Assembly (NCBI GenBank): GCA_902594745.1
Contig: CACJNF010000001.1
Location: 186,001 to 250,000, forward strand
Length of the DNA: 64,000 nt
DNA from: an uncultured Bacteroidota bacterium
Lineage (GTDB): Bacteria; Bacteroidota; Bacteroidia; Flavobacteriales; Flavobacteriaceae
Direction: 5' to 3'
A model generated the notes under the pieces. It was not told where the DNA came from. It saw nothing but the letters and a program-made list of their open reading frames with translations, and ran no database searches. The position numbers were made by a program, and so were the translations under genes. Of the stretch, positions 58,811-64,000 are shown one piece after another; within the stretch, counting starts at the first letter, position 1; every line of letters starts with the position of its first letter.

Positions 58811-59509
58811 TTAATCTTTCATTAATCTGAATCCCTCACCATGAACATTGATGATTTTAAGTGATGAGTCTTTTTCAAGATACTTTCTCAGTTTAGCAAT
58901 ATATACATCCATACTTCTTGATGTGAAATAATTAGCATCTCTCCAGATTTTATTTAAGGCAATATCTCTAGGTAGCAAATCGTCAAAATTTAATACTAAC
59001 ATCTTTAATAGCTGATTCTCCTTAGGAGAAAGTTTAAAAGAATCTCCTTCTTTATGAGTTAATATTCTAAGTTTAGAATTAAAAGAAAATTCACCAAAAT
59101 CAAACTCAAAAATATCTTTTTCCTCAGTATTTACTGATGGTTTTCTATTAAGTATAGATTTTATTTTTGCTAGAAGTATTTCAGAGTCAAAAGGTTTTGT
59201 CAAATAATCATCTGCACCTAACTTATATCCTTTCAAAACATCATCTTTTAGATTTTTTGCAGTAAGGAAAATAAGGGGTATAGCTTCATTAACTTCTCTA
59301 ATTTCTTTTGCCAATGTTAAACCGTCTTTAAATGGCATCATTATATCTAGAATGCATAAATCAAATTCTGATTTATTAAACTTTTCGAAGCCCTCGATTC
59401 CATTGGCTGCAAGTGTTACCTCATAATTATTAATAGTTAGATAGTCTTTAAGTATCCTTCCAAAATTAGGATCATCTTCTACTAATAGAATTTTTTTATC
59501 TGATTTCAT
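58811..59509 (-). CDS. OmpR-family response regulator
   Basis: ILLVEDDPNFGRILKDYL; LCILDIMMPFKDG; TAKN; winged-helix C-terminus. Confidence 0.95.
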   Translation of the reverse strand: MKSDKKILLVEDDPNFGRILKDYLTINNYEVTLAANGIEGFEKFNKSEFDLCILDIMMPFKDGLTLAKEIREVNEAIPLIFLTAKNLKDDVLKGYKLGADDYLTKPFDSEILLAKIKSILNRKPSVNTEEKDIFEFDFGEFSFNSKLRILTHKEGDSFKLSPKENQLLKMLVLNFDDLLPRDIALNKIWRDANYFTSRSMDVYIAKLRKYLEKDSSLKIINVHGEGFRLMKD

Positions 59510-61085
59510 CTTTAAGTATTTTAATATTTATATAGAACTTAGTTCCAGAACCTTTCTTACTTTCAAGCATAATTTTACCCTTATGAAAATCAACAATCTT
59601 TTTAACATATGAAAGACCTAATCCGTGTCCTTTAATATCATGTATATCTCCATTTTGTTCTCTATAAAATTTTTCAAATACCATCTTTTGAGTATTCTTA
59701 TCCATACCAATTCCGTTGTCTTGTACACATATCTCTATATCATCATCAATGTTTCTTGTTGAGACTATAATTGAGGGTTTGCTTTTGGAGTATTTAACTG
59801 CATTATCTAAAATATTAATAATAATATTTTCTAAATGATTGCTATTTCCTAATATACTTGAGTTATCCGCATTTAATGAAAGTTTAATAGAGCCCTTGTT
59901 ACTTTCAACTATAAGCTTTACATGTTCAACAGCATCCTCAATTACCTCATGGATGTTTGTCTTTTCCATATCAAATGGATTAGAACTTTTCTCCAACTGG
60001 GATATCCTAAGGATATTTTCAACTTGAGATAGCATTCTTGAATTCTCTTCTCTAATCATACCCAGATATGAAGTGAATTTATCATTAATATTATTTGAAC
60101 TTGATATTGCATCTAGTGCTAAATTAATAGTTGCAATAGGTGTTTTAAATTCATGGGAAATATTATTAATAAAGTCACTCTTTATTTCAGATAGCTTTTT
60201 TTGTTGAATAATTTGATATAAAGCACTTGTTGAAATAACAATAATAATTAAGGTGAGCATAAAAGATAGAGTAGCAACACCTATTATTCCTGATATAACA
60301 TATTCTTGTTTTTCAGGAAATGAAACAATAAGATCATATTTTATGGGACTAGATCTATCATATAAAAAAGGTATAGAATATTTTGGACCTGATTGAACCT
60401 CAATATAATTATTGGATTTAACTTTTGTAGAAAGATTATTACTATATATTCCAAACTCATAAGGGGTAGTGATATTTCTATCACTAAAGCCTTGGTTTAA
60501 GAGAATCTGAATCTCTCTAGAAGTTGTTCTCTTATGAATTGGTAATGAAGATGCATATTCTTGGAAAGCAGATTTATATTTTTCAAATTTAAATAAGTCA
60601 ATATCCTCAACACTCTTTAATTTAGAAATTGAAGCATTTAGCCTATTTTCTCTTCTATCAAATATGTTCTTATTAACAATAGTGGTCTTAACTGCTTTAT
60701 AATCCTTTAAATTATCATCTCCATATCTGTTTGATAAATTATCAGGGAGGTTGATATTATAATCTTCTTCTAGAATACCATAAGCAAAAAAGGTAGAAAG
60801 ATTAGAAGATTGATCCTCATCTAAAAATAGAAAAACATCTGTGAAATTTTGTTCATTTGGTGTTCCGATGGAGTCAATTAACATTTGATAAGTATTTACA
60901 TAATCATTTAATTCCCTACTTTGAATTTCATCAACAACTTCTCTTAGTGTTCGATTGACAGCTAAAGAAAACTCTTCTTCCTTATTCTTCCATGATGAAT
61001 ATATCCAGTATCCTTGCATCAGAATTATTCCTATTAAGGAAAATGACATTAGAAGAACAAGTGATGTATATAGTTTTCTATTCAT
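59496..61085 (-). CDS. Sensor histidine kinase
   Basis: Two TM segments; FINNISHEFKTPIATINLAL (H-box), DNAVKYSKSKP, DNGIGMDKNT, GHGLGLSYVKKIV. Confidence 0.95.
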   Translation of the reverse strand: MNRKLYTSLVLLMSFSLIGIILMQGYWIYSSWKNKEEEFSLAVNRTLREVVDEIQSRELNDYVNTYQMLIDSIGTPNEQNFTDVFLFLDEDQSSNLSTFFAYGILEEDYNINLPDNLSNRYGDDNLKDYKAVKTTIVNKNIFDRRENRLNASISKLKSVEDIDLFKFEKYKSAFQEYASSLPIHKRTTSREIQILLNQGFSDRNITTPYEFGIYSNNLSTKVKSNNYIEVQSGPKYSIPFLYDRSSPIKYDLIVSFPEKQEYVISGIIGVATLSFMLTLIIIVISTSALYQIIQQKKLSEIKSDFINNISHEFKTPIATINLALDAISSSNNINDKFTSYLGMIREENSRMLSQVENILRISQLEKSSNPFDMEKTNIHEVIEDAVEHVKLIVESNKGSIKLSLNADNSSILGNSNHLENIIINILDNAVKYSKSKPSIIVSTRNIDDDIEICVQDNGIGMDKNTQKMVFEKFYREQNGDIHDIKGHGLGLSYVKKIVDFHKGKIMLESKKGSGTKFYINIKILKDEIR

Positions 61086-61141
61086 AGCCTATAAAATTCT
61101 CAAAATTTAAATTCATAATTTCTTAATAAAATGTTAAGAAA

Positions 61142-61729
61142 CTACTTTAGGTTTATTAATTTATCGTGAATTTCTAATACTTTGCCCTCCAATTCAGTGA
61201 AATTAATATTATCAATTATAAAATCACATTTATCAATAATTGAAGTTTCATTCATCTGATTCTGTATTCGATTTAACACATCATCTCTAGACAGCTTATC
61301 TCTTTGCATAACCCTATCAATTCTAATTTCCTTAGGGGCTTTAACGTATATAATCTTATCAAAAAGATTCTCTGTTTTAGTTTCAAAAATAATTGCTGCT
61401 TCTTTTACGACATAGCTCTCGTCTCTATGTTTAAAGCAAAAATTATCAAAATCTTCAGCTACTGCAGGGTGAATTATTGAATTTAGAGACTTAAGTTTTT
61501 CTTTATCGTTAAAGACTATTTTAGAAACTAATTTTGAGTTTAGTTCATTTTCATTATAAATATCTTCTCCAAATAGTTGTTTTATTGAGAATATGATTTT
61601 TTTATCTGAGCTTATTAATTCTTTTGCTGATTCATCAGCATTGTAGGTGCTTATCCCAATTTTTTTAAAGATCTCTAAAACACTAGACTTACCAGATCCA
61701 ATTCCTCCGGTTAATCCGATAATTTTCAT
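61142..61729 (-). CDS. coaE: Dephospho-CoA kinase
   Basis: MKIIGLTGGIGSGKSSVLEIFKKIGI; IIHPAVAEDF. Confidence 0.95.
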   Translation of the reverse strand: MKIIGLTGGIGSGKSSVLEIFKKIGISTYNADESAKELISSDKKIIFSIKQLFGEDIYNENELNSKLVSKIVFNDKEKLKSLNSIIHPAVAEDFDNFCFKHRDESYVVKEAAIIFETKTENLFDKIIYVKAPKEIRIDRVMQRDKLSRDDVLNRIQNQMNETSIIDKCDFIIDNINFTELEGKVLEIHDKLINLK

Positions 61730-62541
61730 TATGAATTTAATTTATCAATAATTTCTTGACTTACACCAACACTTGAAAATCCCCCATCATTATAAATATT
61801 TTGAAGAGTAACTCTTTTAGTGTAATCAGAGAAAAGCGATACGGTTAGTTTAGCACAATCTTCAGCAGTAGCGTTACCAAGTGGTGATGTTAAATCAGCA
61901 TATTTAAGAAAATCATCTAATCCTTTTACTCCTTTTCCAGCAGTAGTTAAAGTTGGTGATTGAGATATTGTATTTACTCTAACATTTTTTTCTTTACCAA
62001 AGAAATAGCCAAAGCTTCTTGCAATGGATTCTAAATATGCCTTATTGTCAGCCATATCGTTATAATTTGGAAAAGTCCTTTGTGCAGCTATATATGTTAA
62101 AGCAACAATACTACCCCACTCGTTCATTGCATCTAATTTTAGTAGAGATTGCATAAGCTTGTGAAAAGATACTGCAGAAACATCCCAACCTTTAGCTAAC
62201 CAATCATAATTTAAGTCTGTATAGTGTTTACCTTTTCTAACATTAACAGACATTCCTATCGAATGAAGAACGAAATCTAATTTTCCGTTAAACTTTTCAG
62301 TTGCATGAGAAATTAATTTTTCTAAATCTTCTAAATTGGTTGCATCGGCAGGAATTATTTCAGAATTAGTTTTTTCAGCTAATTCATTAATTGTCCCCAT
62401 CCTTATAGAAACAGGGGCATTAGTAAGGATAAACTCACCTCCTTCTTCATATACTTTTTCAGCAGTTTTCCATGCAATAGAACTATCATCTAGCGCACCA
62501 AAAATTATACCTTTTTTACCTTTTAAAATAGAATTTGACAT
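61729..62541 (-). CDS. fabI: Enoyl-[acyl-carrier-protein] reductase (NADH)
   Basis: LKGKKGIIFGALDDSSIAWKTAEKVYEEGGEF; LTYIAAQRTFPNYNDMADNKAYLESIARSFG. Confidence 0.95.
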   Translation of the reverse strand: MSNSILKGKKGIIFGALDDSSIAWKTAEKVYEEGGEFILTNAPVSIRMGTINELAEKTNSEIIPADATNLEDLEKLISHATEKFNGKLDFVLHSIGMSVNVRKGKHYTDLNYDWLAKGWDVSAVSFHKLMQSLLKLDAMNEWGSIVALTYIAAQRTFPNYNDMADNKAYLESIARSFGYFFGKEKNVRVNTISQSPTLTTAGKGVKGLDDFLKYADLTSPLGNATAEDCAKLTVSLFSDYTKRVTLQNIYNDGGFSSVGVSQEIIDKLNS

Positions 62542-62726
62542 TACTTATATTTTTTATTTTTTGGTTTCTGCCAACTAAATGCTGACCCAATTACAACACC
62601 TACTGCTAACCATACTGGTTGGTTTGTTGAAGCAAAAACTGCCGCTCCAATTGCAGTCCAAACACCAATCCATGCACCACTATTATTAGAATTCTTATGT
62701 TTCATAATCATATTATAAAGATACAC
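62541..62726 (-). CDS. Small Gly-rich membrane protein of unknown function
   Basis: WIGVWTAIGAAVFASTNQPVWLAVGVVIGSAF; 1-nt overlap (TAATG) with fabI. Confidence 0.6.
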   Translation of the reverse strand: MYLYNMIMKHKNSNNSGAWIGVWTAIGAAVFASTNQPVWLAVGVVIGSAFSWQKPKNKKYK

Positions 62727-64000
62727 TTAATTCAATAACTCATTAGCAAGTTCATTTGCTGATTTGTTTGATTTATCTCCTGATAACATCTCTGCGATTT
62801 CTTTTACTCTTTCTTTATCTTCAAGTAATTTGATATCAGTTATAATTTTATTATCAACTTCCTTTTTAAATACCTTGTAATGAAAATCACCTTTTGATGC
62901 AACTTGAGGTGTATGTGTTATAACTATAACTTGCATATTTTTTGACATTTGACCCATTAAATCTGCAACTTTTGAGGATACAGATCCTGATATACCAGTA
63001 TCTATTTCATCAAAAATTATAGTTGATAATTTAATATAGCTTGACAAAATTGATTTAATTGAAAGCATTATTCTTGAAACCTCCCCACCCGAGGCTATAT
63101 TTCTTAGATCACTATATTTATCACCTTTATTTGACTTAAGTAAAAATTTACCTTCACTAAATCCATTTTTTTGAATTGATTCTGTTTTTGACAAATCAAT
63201 TTTTATTTCAGAATTATTCATTCCTAATTCTGATAGGTTTTGATTTAATAATTTCTCAAAATCATTCTTAACAGAATATCTTTTTTTGTGAATAAGATTA
63301 GCTCTAGAAATAAGATCACTTAATAAGATATCTTTTGAAGATTTTAAATCTTTAATTTCTTGATCAATATCATGATGTCCATCTACAACTAATATTAGTT
63401 TCTCCTTTATTTTAATTAATTCATCTATTGATGATACTCTATGTTTATTTTGTAATGTGTAGATTTTATCAAGATTTCCTCTTAATTGATTTATATTTTC
63501 TTCTGAGTTAGAGAGGTCATTAAGTATTGATTGAGAGTCATCAATCATGTCATTTAGACTTTGAATGATAGAACTAAGGCTATCTGCCAAAGAATTAATT
63601 CGATTAGAAGATCCAGAGACTTTGTTAAGCTTTCTTACAATATTTGAGAGTTTTTCTGAGATTCCTACATGCTCCGAATTAAACTCTTCATTAATTAGAG
63701 CTAAGGCTTCTTTAATATCATCTACGTTATCTGCCTCCTTAACTTTGTTTTCTATATCTTCTAGGTCAATATTATCAAGATCTATACTATTAAATTCATT
63801 TAATAAATAATTATTATAATCAAGATCTGAGTCAAGAGTATCTCTATGTATTTCTTTTTCTTGAATTTTTTTCTCTAATGCCATTAAAGACTTAAAATCA
63901 TTTGTATAAGTATTGAAATTAATTGTGTTATTTGATAAAGAATCAAGAATTAAAAAAATAAAGTTTGTATCTAGTATATTGAGATTATTAAATTGAGAAT
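62727..64000 (-). CDS. recN: DNA repair protein RecN (partial, N-terminus beyond window)
   Basis: IASGGEVSRIMLSIKSIL; STIIFDEIDTGISGSVSSKVADLMGQMSKNMQVIVITHTPQVASKGD; frame stays open to the window end. Confidence 0.93.
   Translation of the reverse strand, partial: SQFNNLNILDTNFIFLILDSLSNNTINFNTYTNDFKSLMALEKKIQEKEIHRDTLDSDLDYNNYLLNEFNSIDLDNIDLEDIENKVKEADNVDDIKEALALINEEFNSEHVGISEKLSNIVRKLNKVSGSSNRINSLADSLSSIIQSLNDMIDDSQSILNDLSNSEENINQLRGNLDKIYTLQNKHRVSSIDELIKIKEKLILVVDGHHDIDQEIKDLKSSKDILLSDLISRANLIHKKRYSVKNDFEKLLNQNLSELGMNNSEIKIDLSKTESIQKNGFSEGKFLLKSNKGDKYSDLRNIASGGEVSRIMLSIKSILSSYIKLSTIIFDEIDTGISGSVSSKVADLMGQMSKNMQVIVITHTPQVASKGDFHYKVFKKEVDNKIITDIKLLEDKERVKEIAEMLSGDKSNKSANELANELLN

Overview
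AT-rich, tightly packed Bacteroidota (probably marine Flavobacteriia) chromosome segment. The left third (about 1-23.7 kb) is a carbohydrate-utilisation-like locus made almost only of sulfatases. It has a divergent ECF sigma factor and FecR anti-sigma, an STN-containing SusC-like transporter, a SusD-like lipoprotein, nine different S1-type sulfatases in tandem, and a small lipoprotein formylglycine-generating-enzyme (FGE)-like protein. A tenth sulfatase lies just beyond the sigma gene. No glycoside hydrolase or polysaccharide lyase is visible in the window. The remainder is housekeeping: tRNA-Arg(TCT), tRNA-Ser(GCT), gyrA, clpC, thrABC, gcvT, yebC, kdsB, rsmD, RNase P RNA, dnaX, ppx, ppk1, sixA, pdxH, pyrB, pyrR, rpsA, cmk, lon, msrB, lpd, aroQ, xerD, a two-component system, coaE, fabI and recN (partial). 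Main second-look observations: (1) an identical-geometry upstream element, GGGTT-N15-GTATAT-N6-ATG, in front of both fecR and the detached tenth sulfatase, a candidate promoter for the local ECF sigma; (2) a sulfatase-only PUL-like operon with its own exported FGE that keeps the C-x4-C cysteine pair; (3) a hairpin plus T-run between susD and the sulfatase array that pairs fully only in the transcribed strand; (4) an A11 run in dnaX at the end of domain III with stops close by in both alternative frames, suggesting tau/gamma slippage; (5) a CAQSR active-site variant in one sulfatase; (6) rnpB overlapping the 3' end of rsmD; (7) predicted near-leaderless rpsA and dnaX transcripts. All calls are from reading sequence and the supplied translations; no searches were run.
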